DNA from: Pedobacter miscanthi
GTDB taxonomy: Bacteria > Bacteroidota > Bacteroidia > Sphingobacteriales > Sphingobacteriaceae
Length of the DNA: 64,000 bases
Direction of reading: 5' to 3'
Assembly: GCF_003315595.1 (NCBI RefSeq)
Contig: NZ_QNQU01000004.1
Coordinates: 248,001 to 312,000, forward strand
Position 1 is the stretch's first letter. Each line of letters opens with the position of its first letter. Under the pieces are notes generated by a model. The model made no database searches. It had not been told where the DNA came from and saw nothing but the letters and a program-made list of their open reading frames with translations. Of this stretch, positions 53,590 through 64,000 are shown one piece after another. The position numbers and the translations under genes were made by a program.

Positions 53590-54942
53590 TTACCCTCTCA
53601 AAATTTTAGCTTTCTCTGCATCAAATTCTTCCTGTGATAAAATTCCGGCATCCAATAATTCTTTTAAATCCAATAAAGCCTGCTTTTTGGCTGCCATATC
53701 ATTTTTGGGCGGCTCAGAACTACTTTGTGATGATGCTGCGGTCTCTGTTTGCTGATTTGGGGCACTTGCAGGACCGTATTTTAATAAAAGTTCAGTAATT
53801 TCATTAAAACCTTTGATGTTTGAATAATCGATTGCTTTTTGCTCTTTCACATTAACAATTGACGGATCGGCAGATTTTTCGAGTAAAAATTTCACTGCAT
53901 CTTTTTTGCCATTTGCAGCAGCATAATGCAAGGCGGTGTTTCCGCTTTCATCCTGGATATTAACATTGGCACCTTTTTCCAGTAATAACTTTAGCATACT
54001 TAAATGCCCACTTTTAGCTGCTACGTGTAACATGCTTTCGCCACCATAGTTATAATTATTGTCGAAAGAGAAACTGGCCGAAATAGAAATATTGTTTGCC
54101 GTTTCTACCCATTCGAGGTACGAATACATCGAATCGTCGTTGCCCGAAAGCGGTTTTGCGTAATTTACATCTACGCCATTGGCTAAAAATAAATCAACAA
54201 TTTCCTTCTGGTTATTGGCACAGGCATACCATATAGGCGATAATCCATTTTTTGAAGATACAAATACATCCGCACCTTTTTCTACCAGTGTTTTGGTAAG
54301 CATGCGGTTGGCATCGTAACAGGCAAGCAATAATGCCGATTCTCCATTGTGGTTAACATGGTTAATATTGGCGCCTTTATCAATCAGCAGCTCAACCATT
54401 GGCGAATTTTTAGATTTAACCGCAAAAATCAATGGCGAATCGCCATGTTTATTAGTAGTACCAATATTGGCACCAAATTCCAATAATTTTTGGACAACTT
54501 CCTTGTTTCTCCACGCAGATGCGATTAGTAATGGGGTTTCTGCTTCATTATTTTCGCTGTTAACGTCAAGGCCGCTATCCAGCAGCTTTTCCAATATTTC
54601 AATTTGACCGTTTTGTGCAGTTAAGTGTAACAGGCTATTTCCTTTAAGGTCCTTAATGTCGATCCTGGCACCTTTATCCAACAGGTAAAGTGCTGTTTGT
54701 TTCTGCTTTTGCAGGCAGGCAAAATAAAAAGGAGTTTCGCCGGCATGATCTTCATAATCCAGATCTGCTCCCTTATCAATTAAAATTTTTACCAGATCTA
54801 AATAACCGTGGTGCGCGGCATAATGCAGAGCAGTTCTGCCTTTTTCATCAGTATAACCTACTTCTACTTCGTTATTGGCCAATAAAAGTTCGGCTATTTT
54901 TCGTTTGCCGCTTTCGCAGGCAATTATAAATGACATCGACAT
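53590..54942 (-). CDS. Ankyrin-repeat protein with C-terminal SHOCT domain
   Basis: A 450-residue cytoplasmic protein with about ten ankyrin repeats (KGRTALHYAAHHGYLDLVK, AGETPFYFACLQKQKQTAL, KGNSLLHLTAQNGQIEIL, GESALLLACYDANRML, GNTALHYAAANGKKDAV). A Ser/Gln-rich linker follows, then a SHOCT motif (LLDLKELLDAGILSQEEFDAEKAKILRG). SHOCT is often found at the end of signalling or oligomeric proteins. It follows the second ankyrin gene by 3 bp, so the two form one operon and may act as a pair. Confidence 0.85.
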   Translation of the reverse strand: MSMSFIIACESGKRKIAELLLANNEVEVGYTDEKGRTALHYAAHHGYLDLVKILIDKGADLDYEDHAGETPFYFACLQKQKQTALYLLDKGARIDIKDLKGNSLLHLTAQNGQIEILEKLLDSGLDVNSENNEAETPLLIASAWRNKEVVQKLLEFGANIGTTNKHGDSPLIFAVKSKNSPMVELLIDKGANINHVNHNGESALLLACYDANRMLTKTLVEKGADVFVSSKNGLSPIWYACANNQKEIVDLFLANGVDVNYAKPLSGNDDSMYSYLEWVETANNISISASFSFDNNYNYGGESMLHVAAKSGHLSMLKLLLEKGANVNIQDESGNTALHYAAANGKKDAVKFLLEKSADPSIVNVKEQKAIDYSNIKGFNEITELLLKYGPASAPNQQTETAASSQSSSEPPKNDMAAKKQALLDLKELLDAGILSQEEFDAEKAKILRG

Positions 54943-54945
54943 ATA

Positions 54946-56148
54946 TTAAGATTGTTTCATTAGCAGTTCAACTGTTTTTATTTTCAGGTTGTCATCTGAG
55001 GCCAGCATTAAAGCTGTTTGGTCTTTATCATTGCTCATGGTAATATCTGCTCCATTTTCGATCAGAAGTTTTACTTTCCGGTAGGTTTCCTTTGCTTTTT
55101 CGGGTTCGTAATTCACATTGTAGGCGCAAACTTTGTGCAACAGCGTATTTCCCTCATCATCTGTCCTGTTGATATCTACCTGCCCGGTTTCTAAAACAGC
55201 AGCTAAAATATCGGCCTGTTTTTCGGCAATCACATCCAACGGGGTTTTATCTGCACTATACCAGGTGCTCGGTTGATAGAGATCGGCACCATCGTTAAGC
55301 AATTTTTTAAGGAAATTAATGCCGCTTTCACTGTTCGACATCATACGTACATATTCGAACAAAAGGGTTTCTCCTTTTTTACTTACCTGATCAAATTCGG
55401 GTGAAGCAAAATTGCGCAACGTATCGTAAATGTTTTCACTTTGCGAATGTGCAACGGCATAAAAGAAGGCCGAATTTCCTTCTTGATCGGTCTGGTTTGG
55501 ATCGGCGCCGTTTTCGAGCAAGTGTGCGATTAAATTTTTCTTATTAAATTTTATCGCCGTAATTAAAGGCGTTTCCTGTACAATATTACCTTCATTGATA
55601 TCAATGCCTTCGTTAATGAGTATATCGATATAACCTTTAAGCAAATCGGTTGTTTGTTCATCGTTGAGGTTGTACCGGCGGAAACTGCTTTTTACCACTT
55701 GCTGTAGGTAGTTCTCTTCTGCATTGTTTTTAAAATTTGTGGTGCATCCGGCATCAATACAGGCTTTGATTACTTCTAAACTTACGCCATTTTCGAAAAG
55801 ATAACCCAATAAGGTTTTTGCATTTACCTCGTCGTTCAGGTTATCAAAATGGGTAATAAATTCCTGAAAGAAAATGATGTCTTCCTCATCGTTGCCCAGG
55901 TTGCGTACAATGCTTTGAAAAATGCTTTTATCAAAATTATCGAATTCATAAATATCAGTTTCGATGGTTTTATCCTTTACCATCATATTTAACATTTCGT
56001 ACTGTTTTTCGCGGATAAGGTTGTCGAAAATAGACGATTTTTGGTAATCTTGGAGGTTTTTGGAGAGTTTTTCGCCGTTTTGCATCATGCTTTTCGCTTC
56101 GTCAAATTTGCGGGCATTTAACTGCTGATCTAAGGTAGTTTCGGTCAT
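54946..56148 (-). CDS. Ankyrin-repeat protein
   Basis: A 400-residue cytoplasmic protein. The N-terminal third (about 1-110) is helical and not clearly ankyrin. Six or so repeats follow (NIVQETPLITAIKFNKKNLIAHLL, EGNSAFFYAVAHSQSENIYD, KTPLDVIAEKQADILAAVL, EGNTLLHKVCAYNVNYEP, DQTALMLASDDNLKIKTVE). It is the first gene of the ankyrin operon. Function unknown; scaffold or regulator is likely. Confidence 0.82.
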   Translation of the reverse strand: MTETTLDQQLNARKFDEAKSMMQNGEKLSKNLQDYQKSSIFDNLIREKQYEMLNMMVKDKTIETDIYEFDNFDKSIFQSIVRNLGNDEEDIIFFQEFITHFDNLNDEVNAKTLLGYLFENGVSLEVIKACIDAGCTTNFKNNAEENYLQQVVKSSFRRYNLNDEQTTDLLKGYIDILINEGIDINEGNIVQETPLITAIKFNKKNLIAHLLENGADPNQTDQEGNSAFFYAVAHSQSENIYDTLRNFASPEFDQVSKKGETLLFEYVRMMSNSESGINFLKKLLNDGADLYQPSTWYSADKTPLDVIAEKQADILAAVLETGQVDINRTDDEGNTLLHKVCAYNVNYEPEKAKETYRKVKLLIENGADITMSNDKDQTALMLASDDNLKIKTVELLMKQS

Positions 56149-56620
56149 TTCAATTAAAATATTTAAAATAGATAGATATATGTGCCCCTGATGCTACAAA
56201 AGTTTAGCCAAAGAATGTTTGGAGAAAAAAAATAATGTGAAAGTTGTTTATGGGTAACTGTATAAAGTGTTGAGAATGGTTAATTGTTTACCCTTCGACT
56301 ACGCTCAGGGGGTTAACTGTTGCCTGGCGATTGCTAAATTGATGCATTGCTAAATTGTTAACCGCAGGTTGCCCATTGAAAATTGTTTGTTTTTTTGCTA
56401 ATTGTTGGTTTTCCGGGCCAAATGCCAAAGTGTATAGCCCTGATCGGAGCGGGCATTCCGATATTTCATCGGGATAAAGCGGAGAGCAGGAGTACCGATA
56501 AAAAAAGCGAACGGCCTTGCGCTTCAAAAAAGATACAGACATTCATACTTTACATTTATTTTTTTTGGAAAGCAGTTGAAGCATTCCATAGGTTAATTTC
56601 TTCCTGCTCTACCTTCTGCA

Positions 56621-56680
56621 ATGAAAAATGGCATCCGTTCGATCAGGTTTAGCTTGGTTATTTTTCTGCTGCTATGTTAA
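56621..56680 (+). CDS. 19-residue hydrophobic mini-ORF, array copy 1
   Basis: ATG start. The peptide MKNGIRSIRFSLVIFLLLC is basic at the head and hydrophobic at the tail, ending in Cys. Copy 1 differs from the later three by two synonymous changes (CTG/CTA Leu, TGT/TGC Cys). Size and shape are those of small membrane toxins of type I toxin-antitoxin systems, but it could also be a leader peptide or chance. Confidence 0.35.
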   Translation: MKNGIRSIRFSLVIFLLLC

Positions 56681-56891
56681 TTTCCTGTTCAGAAGCCAAA
56701 GTTTATAGCCCTGATGGGAGCGGGCATCCCGACAGTTCCGTCGGGATAAAGCGGAGAGCAGGAGTATCGAAAAAAAAAGCGAATGGCCCTGCGCTTCAAA
56801 CAATTTACAGTCATTCATACTTTACATTTATTTTTTTGGAAAGCAGTTGAAGCATTTCATAGGCTAATTTCTTCCTGCTCTGCCTTCTGCC

Positions 56892-56951
56892 GTGAAAAAT
56901 GGCATCCGTTCGATCAGGTTTAGCTTGGTTATTTTTCTGCTACTATGCTAA
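56892..56951 (+). CDS. 19-residue hydrophobic mini-ORF, array copy 2
   Basis: Same peptide, but starting at GTG. The GCCGT-GAAAA-ATGGC hairpin over the start is kept by a G-U pair. Confidence 0.3.
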   Translation: MKNGIRSIRFSLVIFLLLC

Positions 56952-56976
56952 TATTCCGGGCCAGAAGCCTAAGTTT

Positions 56977-57068
56977 ATAGCCCTGATCGGAGCGGGCATC
57001 CCGATATTTCATCGGGGTAAAGCGGAGAGCAGGAGTACCGATAAAAAAAGCGCATAGCCTTGCGCTTC
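56977..57068 (+). ncRNA. Structured core of the 272-bp array (representative copy 3; others at 56434, 56705, 57249, 57521)
   Basis: Each core is about 92 nt. It has AGCCC...GGGC flanking pairing, a hairpin ATCCCGAT/ATCGGGGT (wobble variants in other copies, e.g. ATCCCGAC..GTCGGGAT in copy 2), a conserved AAAGCGGAGAGCAGGAGTA and a second hairpin AAGCGCA/TGCGCTT. In copy 2 both sides of the first stem change together (GAT to GAC with ATC to GTC), which is compensatory. That points to a functional RNA. I believe similar elements are scattered in other Bacteroidota but could not check. Confidence 0.5.
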
Positions 57069-57163
57069 AAAAAAATTACAGTCATTCATACTTTAGATTT
57101 ACTTTTTTTGGAAAGCAGTTGAAGCATTCCTTAGGTTAATTTCTTCCTGCTCTACCTTCTGCC

Positions 57164-57223
57164 ATGAAAAATGGCATCCGTTCGATCAGGTTTAGCTTGG
57201 TTATTTTTCTGCTACTATGCTAA
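57164..57223 (+). CDS. 19-residue hydrophobic mini-ORF, array copy 3
   Basis: ATG start, same peptide. A perfect 5-bp stem (GCCAT/ATGGC) covers the start codon, which could limit translation. Confidence 0.35.
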   Translation: MKNGIRSIRFSLVIFLLLC

Positions 57224-57435
57224 TATTCCGTGCCAGAAGCCTAAGTTTATAGCCCTGATCGGAGCGGGCATCCCGATATTTCATCGGGGTAAAGCGGAGA
57301 GCAGGAGTACCGATAAAAAAAGCGCATAGCCTTGCGCTTCAAAAAAATTACAGTCATTCATACTTTAGATTTACTTTTTTTGGAAAGCAGTTGAAGCATT
57401 CCTTAGGTTAATTTCTTCCTGCTCTGCCTTCTGCC

Positions 57436-57495
57436 GTGAAAAATGGCATCCGTTCGATCAGGTTTAGCTTGGTTATTTTTCTGCTACTATGCTAA
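57436..57495 (+). CDS. 19-residue hydrophobic mini-ORF, array copy 4
   Basis: GTG start, same peptide and same stem as copy 2. The fifth core at 57521 has no mini-ORF after it; the sequence there leads into the isocitrate dehydrogenase leader. Confidence 0.3.
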   Translation: MKNGIRSIRFSLVIFLLLC

Positions 57496-57667
57496 TATTC
57501 CGGGCCAGAAGCCTAAGTTTATAGCCCTGATCGGAGCGGGCATCCCGATATTTCATTGGGATAAAGCGGAGAGCAGGAGTAACGATGATAATAGTGAATG
57601 GCCCTGCGCTCCAAACAATTTCCCATGAGTAACATTTTACTAAAGGAATGGCACAGCTGCATCATAA

Positions 57668-60010
<2,343 letters not shown>

Positions 60011-60032
60011 TAACTAAGTTTTAGCATAAAAT

Positions 60033-60070
60033 AAAAAAGGTGTTAATGCGTTGCATTTAACACCTTTTTT
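60033..60070 (+). terminator. Terminator of icd, possibly bidirectional
   Basis: AAAAAAGGTGTTAA (60033-60046) pairs with TTAACACCTTTTTT (60057-60070). It can serve the convergent ABC genes too. Confidence 0.88.
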
Positions 60071-60134
60071 ATGTCGTTTATAGTAGACCCTTAACTTCTT
60101 CTTTTTTCCAGATAAATGTCGTTTGGTTTGCTGC

Positions 60135-61691
60135 TTATAAATTATTCACCTGGCGTGCTCTGAACATAACGCATGCTACTAAAAGTGATATGTTTATGAT
60201 GAAGATGCTTAACATTTTGCCCAAATAATCAGGATGCGGTATTCCTCCCAAATAATCTACCGCCGAAATCCGCTTGAGAACACAATAGGTTAAAAGGAAA
60301 AAAAACACTTCAAAGAGCTTTTTGCCATCACTAATTATTCCGATAGAGATGCTTAATATGGCAATGAGCAAAGTTCCGTTAACTACCTGTATTATGTTAA
60401 GATAGCTTGAACTGATTATCAACCTCAAAATTACTGGGAAAGCCAATGCAATCAACAGGCTAAAGGCGGCAAGAATTTGTGCCGATAGTACTCTTTGCAG
60501 GGGTTTGTAAGCGGCATAGGTTAAGTAATGTAACCGATATGCCTTTTCTTTAGTAGCCAGATCGGATAGTTTGTTTACCTGCAGAAAAAATAAAACAGGA
60601 AGTAAAATTACATGGGCCGTTGTAAGTGGAACAAATAACAACGAAACCCATAGCGCAAAGCTAAGTATATTTAGAATTTTTGGATCTTTTCTGATCATTA
60701 ATAACAGCTCTATTTTGATCAGTGGCAAGATGCCGTAAGCTGGAATTATTGCCGGAAGGGCAATCTTTTCTATTTTTGAATAATTTGTTTTTGCAGGTGC
60801 CGAGAATATAGGCAATCTTCTAATCTTTAATGTTTTAAAATCGAAGCGGTGAAATGAAAATGAAGAAATGCAAACTGAGATCAATATCATGCCAATCCAT
60901 ACCGCTCTGCTGGTCAGGTAATCAAAACTCCAAGATACGCCATTCCATACAAAGGTTTTATAACTCGCCGTTTCTGTAATTGTATAGCCTAAAGCAATGT
61001 CTTTAATGCGCTCATGAAATTGGGTATCAATCTGATTTGTAATGCTACTGATAATTTCATTGATTCCAAAAATATCGGTGATGGCAGAGGAAGACGTTGA
61101 GCCCATATTAATGGTAATTAAGGTAGTAAAGATGAAAAAATAAAGAATACCCTGCAGTATACCTTTTCCCCGTAAAAATACCTCACCCAGTATGGCAAAT
61201 CCTGCAACCACCGTCATTGCAGGGATAATTGTAAAAATATAGGGTAGTAAAAAATCTTTAATAAGGAAGGGATAACCGGATTTTTTGATCAAAAACACCA
61301 GCATTGCTACAATAATTGCCAAAGCGGAAATAGTAAGTAATATAAGCAGGTTACTTACAAATTTGATTAATAGATAGCGCATATTGGATATTGGGCTGGC
61401 AGCAACAATTAATCCCACTTCGGTATCTATATCTTTTTTGATTGCTCCGTTAACTAAAAAGAAACCGAACAGGGCAAGTATGGTGGTGGTCATTAATACA
61501 GAAATATGTCCGGCCCATGCAGAATTATAAACGCCCTTGTACCCGGTGATAATTAAAGTTGTATAATTTTCATCAGGTGCAGGTACAAAGTGGTACGCTG
61601 CATAAATGGTTATGGCCAGTGTAATCAGAAAAGCATAGCTACGGCTTCGCTGTAGGTAATCGCCTTTAATCGTTTGATAAAATATGCCCAT
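60135..61691 (-). CDS. ABC-2 type exporter permease
   Basis: A 518-residue membrane protein with about 12 helices, an ABC-2 permease. Helices are grouped as 6 plus 6 (for example ILALFGFFLVNGA, ILLTISALAIIVAMLVFLI, IIPAMTVVAGFAILGEVFL, then LLFVPLTTAHVILLPVLFFL and VVNGTLLIAILSISIGII). It starts 2 bp after the ATPase stop and works with it. The transported substrate is unknown; GldA/GldF-like or antibiotic-export roles are possible. It is probably the only permease of the system. Confidence 0.85.
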   Translation of the reverse strand: MGIFYQTIKGDYLQRSRSYAFLITLAITIYAAYHFVPAPDENYTTLIITGYKGVYNSAWAGHISVLMTTTILALFGFFLVNGAIKKDIDTEVGLIVAASPISNMRYLLIKFVSNLLILLTISALAIIVAMLVFLIKKSGYPFLIKDFLLPYIFTIIPAMTVVAGFAILGEVFLRGKGILQGILYFFIFTTLITINMGSTSSSAITDIFGINEIISSITNQIDTQFHERIKDIALGYTITETASYKTFVWNGVSWSFDYLTSRAVWIGMILISVCISSFSFHRFDFKTLKIRRLPIFSAPAKTNYSKIEKIALPAIIPAYGILPLIKIELLLMIRKDPKILNILSFALWVSLLFVPLTTAHVILLPVLFFLQVNKLSDLATKEKAYRLHYLTYAAYKPLQRVLSAQILAAFSLLIALAFPVILRLIISSSYLNIIQVVNGTLLIAILSISIGIISDGKKLFEVFFFLLTYCVLKRISAVDYLGGIPHPDYLGKMLSIFIINISLLVACVMFRARQVNNL

Positions 61692-61693
61692 AA

Positions 61694-62566
61694 TTAGTAC
61701 TGTTTTTGGGTTAAATACAAATAGGCGTCTTCTAAACCAGGATTTACACCTTTTATGTTTGCATTTCCATGGCTGGTATCAGAAATATACCGAAGGTTAA
61801 TATGGTCAGGCTGTTTACTCATGTCGGTTACCAGGTGCTTTGATCTGAAACCATCAAGTTCGGCATGTGGGATAGAAGTTTCAAAAACCTTACCCTCCAT
61901 TTTCTTTGTTATAGCAGCCGGACTACCTTTATCAATGAGCATTCCGTTTTTCATGATGGCCACTTCATCGGCAATGGTTTCGATATCTGAAACGATGTGT
62001 GAAGAAAGAATAACAATAGCATTGTTTGCCATTTCTGAAATCAATTGTCTGAAACGGACTCTTTCTTCAGGATCAAGGCCCACAGTCGGCTCATCAAAGA
62101 TTAATACTTTAGGATCGTTAAGTAAAGCTTGTGCAATACCCACCCTTTGTTTCATTCCACCAGAGTAGCTGCCTATTGGCCGTTTGGCATCGGCAGTGAG
62201 GTTAACCCCATCCAGCAAGATTTCGATGCGTTTTTTTAATCCATGGCCGCCAATACCTTTGAGTGCAGCCATGTACGTTAGAAATTCGTAAGCGTTCAGA
62301 TTGGGATATACCCCAAAATCCTGTGGCAGATAACCCAATATTTTTCTGATTGCGTTTGGATTTTTTATGATATTTTCTCCATTCACAAATATGGTTCCGC
62401 CGGTAGGCTTACTAATGCTGGCAATAATTTTCAATAAAGTTGATTTTCCGGCACCATTTGGGCCTAATAAGCCCAATATCCCTTTCCCGATACTGACAGA
62501 AAAATCAGCTAATCCTATTTTACCTTTGTTGTACTGTTTTGTTAAGTTCTTTATTTCTAGTTCCAT
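61694..62566 (-). CDS. ABC transporter ATP-binding protein
   Basis: A 290-residue ATPase: Walker A LLGPNGAGKSTLLK, Q-loop LGYLPQDFGVYPNLN, signature YSGGMKQRVGIAQALL, Walker B VLIFDEPTVGLDP and H-loop SSHIV. The C-terminal extension (about 220-290) is typical of exporters of the CcmA/NatA group. It forms an operon with the ABC-2 permease. Upstream, GTTAC-AAAAT-GTAAA near 62606 is a possible operator, but no clear promoter was found. Confidence 0.93.
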   Translation of the reverse strand: MELEIKNLTKQYNKGKIGLADFSVSIGKGILGLLGPNGAGKSTLLKIIASISKPTGGTIFVNGENIIKNPNAIRKILGYLPQDFGVYPNLNAYEFLTYMAALKGIGGHGLKKRIEILLDGVNLTADAKRPIGSYSGGMKQRVGIAQALLNDPKVLIFDEPTVGLDPEERVRFRQLISEMANNAIVILSSHIVSDIETIADEVAIMKNGMLIDKGSPAAITKKMEGKVFETSIPHAELDGFRSKHLVTDMSKQPDHINLRYISDTSHGNANIKGVNPGLEDAYLYLTQKQY

Positions 62567-62730
62567 ACTTTGGTTTTAGGTCGTTTGATTGGTGGGTATG
62601 GAGGAAGTTACAAAATGTAAAAAAATGTATCACTTTACGATAATTTGTGATCCCTTTTTTAATGATAAATCTAATTCCACAACCCCTCGGTCTGTGTCTC
62701 CACAGAACGAAATAAAAGTTTAATGATACA

Positions 62731-62834
62731 ATTACCCGCATGAGGGATAGAAACGGATAGCCCGCAGCCTGATTTTTCATCAGGCGAGGACTAGCAGTGC
62801 ATAGCCCGACCCTTGCGCAGCTTGGGGCACGCCC
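62731..62834. ncRNA. Candidate structured element
   Basis: The 350-bp gap before 62917 has a GC-rich block in AT-rich surroundings: ACCCGCATGAGGGATAG, a hairpin GCCTGAT/ATCAGGC (62767-62785), then GCATAGCCCGACCC and GGGGCACGCCC near the end. It could be an RNA, a repeat, or both. I believe similar blocks recur in Pedobacter-type genomes, unverified. Confidence 0.35.
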
Positions 62835-62916
62835 AGGTAAAAAGATTCTACAGCTAAAGAAAAACCTTATCTATCTCCATTTGTTATATCACTATAAATT
62901 ATAGGAGACCAATACC

Positions 62917-63324
62917 ATGGCAATTAACGAGAACAAAGGATCGCAGGATAAAATACACAGCACCACAGAAAATAGCGAAATCAATAAAGAAAATTTATCA
63001 TACGATAAAAATAAAGATAGTTACGAGCTTGATGTAAAAGGTACGGATAGCGATTACGATCATCCGATGGGATATGAAACAGTTGCTGCCGGTGCAAAGG
63101 ATGATGATTCTACCTACGATGAGGCTAATCCTTATGTTGGCGATGAATATGCCCGTAATGAAGAAATTGCTGAAGATAACCTGGAAGAATTAGGTATGCA
63201 TGTAGATAATGGGGAAAGTGTAAAACTGAACCCTGAAGATGAAATACTGGCCCGTACGCCAGAAGATAACCGTGATGATTTGGATGAAGAAGGTTATCCT
63301 GTTAACGATACGCCCCAAAAATAG
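62917..63324 (+). CDS. Acidic, low-complexity hypothetical protein
   Basis: A 135-residue hydrophilic protein rich in Asp, Glu, Asn and Tyr, with no signal peptide or helix. Segments DYDHPMGYETVAAGAKDDDS and NPYVGDEYARNEEIAEDNL look conserved-type; it is probably disordered. A Shine-Dalgarno-like TAGGAGACC precedes the ATG. Similar proteins in soil Bacteroidota are uncharacterised; a stress-related role is a guess. Confidence 0.65.
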   Translation: MAINENKGSQDKIHSTTENSEINKENLSYDKNKDSYELDVKGTDSDYDHPMGYETVAAGAKDDDSTYDEANPYVGDEYARNEEIAEDNLEELGMHVDNGESVKLNPEDEILARTPEDNRDDLDEEGYPVNDTPQK

Positions 63325-63529
63325 TCAGGAGATTACCGTCGGGAAGATGGTGACTTGACGAAACAATCATAAATGGAAAAGCAGGGTTACAGCAAATGTA
63401 GTCCTGCTTTTGTTTTGGTGCAAATCTATTTTATCAATTGTTCTATATGCTGTTTCCAAGTTTCCCTATTGTTGACTACAAATTTTTCGATTGCTCCGTC
63501 TTTCAACGAAATCTGTAAACCATTTTTAA

Positions 63530-63949
63530 TTATTCCAATGGGCTAAAGAATGTAAGCTCACTTATACTATCAATTTGAATAGAAAGCGTATGGTTCTGGA
63601 TATTTAAATGGTGTGATTTGAATACTAAACGATCATTTAGCAGGTATAATTTTCCACCTACAGCTTCCCTTTTTACAAAATGATTGGCAGCACCGGCATA
63701 AACAATGTCAGCTTCATCAACTCCCTCTAATTGTGTCTGATGATTTACTTTTTTAGATTTTGAAAAGAAATACAGCATCAGTCCCATGAATGATCCGAAT
63801 AGTAGTCCACTTATTGGTCCCATGATTAATGCGGCATGTAAATCGTATAGAAAAATTGATGTTATACCAAAAAACAGGCAAAAAAATAAGCCAGACAATA
63901 AACCTACCTTTATAAAGGCCTTGGCGTCTGGTTTTTTTTCGTAATTCAT
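63530..63949 (-). CDS. Membrane protein with GRAM/PH-like domain, C-terminus frameshifted
   Basis: Two helices (VGLLSGLFFCLFFGITSIFL and ALIMGPISGLLFGSFMGLML) and a PH/GRAM-like domain (ADIVYAGAANHFVKREAVGGKLYLLNDRLVFKSH). It stops at FFSPLE. In the next frame the missing end is present: GIIKNGLQISLKDGAIEKF...NNRETWKQHIEQLIK, stopping at 63426. One missing base near 63533-63545 explains the break. A full gene would be 63426-63949, about 174 residues. It follows the partial gene at 63951 by 1 bp. Confidence 0.7.
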   Translation of the reverse strand: MNYEKKPDAKAFIKVGLLSGLFFCLFFGITSIFLYDLHAALIMGPISGLLFGSFMGLMLYFFSKSKKVNHQTQLEGVDEADIVYAGAANHFVKREAVGGKLYLLNDRLVFKSHHLNIQNHTLSIQIDSISELTFFSPLE

Positions 63950-63950
63950 T

Positions 63951-64000
63951 TTAAGGATTAATATCTAGGTTAAATCGTCTGCGTAATTCATCAAGCTTTG
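63951..64000 (-). CDS. C-terminal end of a gene entering from the right edge
   Basis: The minus-strand frame reads KLDELRRRFNLDINP and then TAA, 1 bp before the next ATG. Such tight spacing supports a real coding end. The family cannot be told from 16 residues. Confidence 0.4.
   Translation of the reverse strand, partial: KLDELRRRFNLDINP

Larger units (their letters stand above)
56404..57612. repeat. 272-bp tandem array, five cores and four full units
   Basis: ATAGCCCTGAT occurs at 56434, 56705, 56977, 57249 and 57521, spaced 271, 272, 272 and 272 bp. Each unit has a structured core, an AT-rich spacer, and (four times) an identical 19-residue ORF. Copies 3 and 4 are nearly identical and the outer ones are more diverged, as expected for unequal crossing-over. 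It fills the gap between the ankyrin operon and isocitrate dehydrogenase. The stretch 56149-56403 before it has no gene. Confidence 0.9.

Noticed and set aside
56383..56652. Possible 89-residue protein in the 272-bp array
   Set aside because: It is a read-through of the structured core (IALIGAGIPIFHRDKAESRS) and recurs truncated at 57443; its frame is not kept in the other copies.
57443..57628. Possible 61-residue protein at the end of the array
   Set aside because: Same read-through of core DNA, out of frame with the conserved 19-residue ORF.

Overview
The window looks like a chromosomal segment of a Bacteroidota bacterium of the Sphingobacteriaceae, most like Pedobacter. This rests on type IX secretion parts (PorP/SprF-like barrels and a gliding-motility type C-terminal domain), TonB-dependent receptors, a GH78 rhamnosidase, promoters of the TAnnTTTG type, mostly weak Shine-Dalgarno sites, and many short palindromic intergenic repeats. 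No rRNA, tRNA, CRISPR array, prophage or transposase gene was seen.

Layout. 1-2653: the end of a GH31 alpha-glucosidase and the glycogen branching enzyme glgB. 2664-4264: an AAA ATPase/nuclease-like gene behind a 54-bp palindrome-bearing repeat. 4672-14625: a four-gene surface cassette present twice in tandem (large Ig-like protein, small secreted protein, protein with type-B secretion tail, PorP/SprF-like barrel). 14725-17909: a sigma region-2-only protein, a Crp/Fnr regulator, a MITE-like repeat pair and a Cys/Gly-tailed membrane protein. 18247-22572: a DeoR-type regulator divergent from a deoxynucleotidase with shared palindromic operators, then small secreted proteins and a frameshifted membrane protein. 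22870-28194: a candidate small RNA, the gapA/kinase-like/pfkA operon, a Nudix-type regulator and a second BadF-type kinase, tied together by a shared AGTGTA-N5-TACACT motif. 28415-35329: threonine aldolase, biotin carboxylase, riboflavin synthase, rhamnosidase. 35326-45681: mostly single housekeeping or hypothetical genes, a 123-bp tandem repeat, a membrane LuxR-type regulator, and an AlkB plus AraC-Ogt alkylation-repair pair. 45923-53322: ssb, two TonB-type receptors and a PQQ-type sugar dehydrogenase. 53590-56148: two ankyrin-repeat proteins. 56404-57612: five copies of a 272-bp tandem unit with a structured core and a conserved 19-residue hydrophobic ORF. 57791-64000: monomeric isocitrate dehydrogenase, an ABC-2 exporter, an acidic protein and a frameshifted GRAM/PH-like protein.

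The most interesting points are the 272-bp array with repeated mini-ORFs, the putative sugar regulon that includes a small RNA, the duplicated secretion cassette, and the ATPase with its repeat-embedded promoter. Regulatory links are inferred from motif identity and placement; none was tested.
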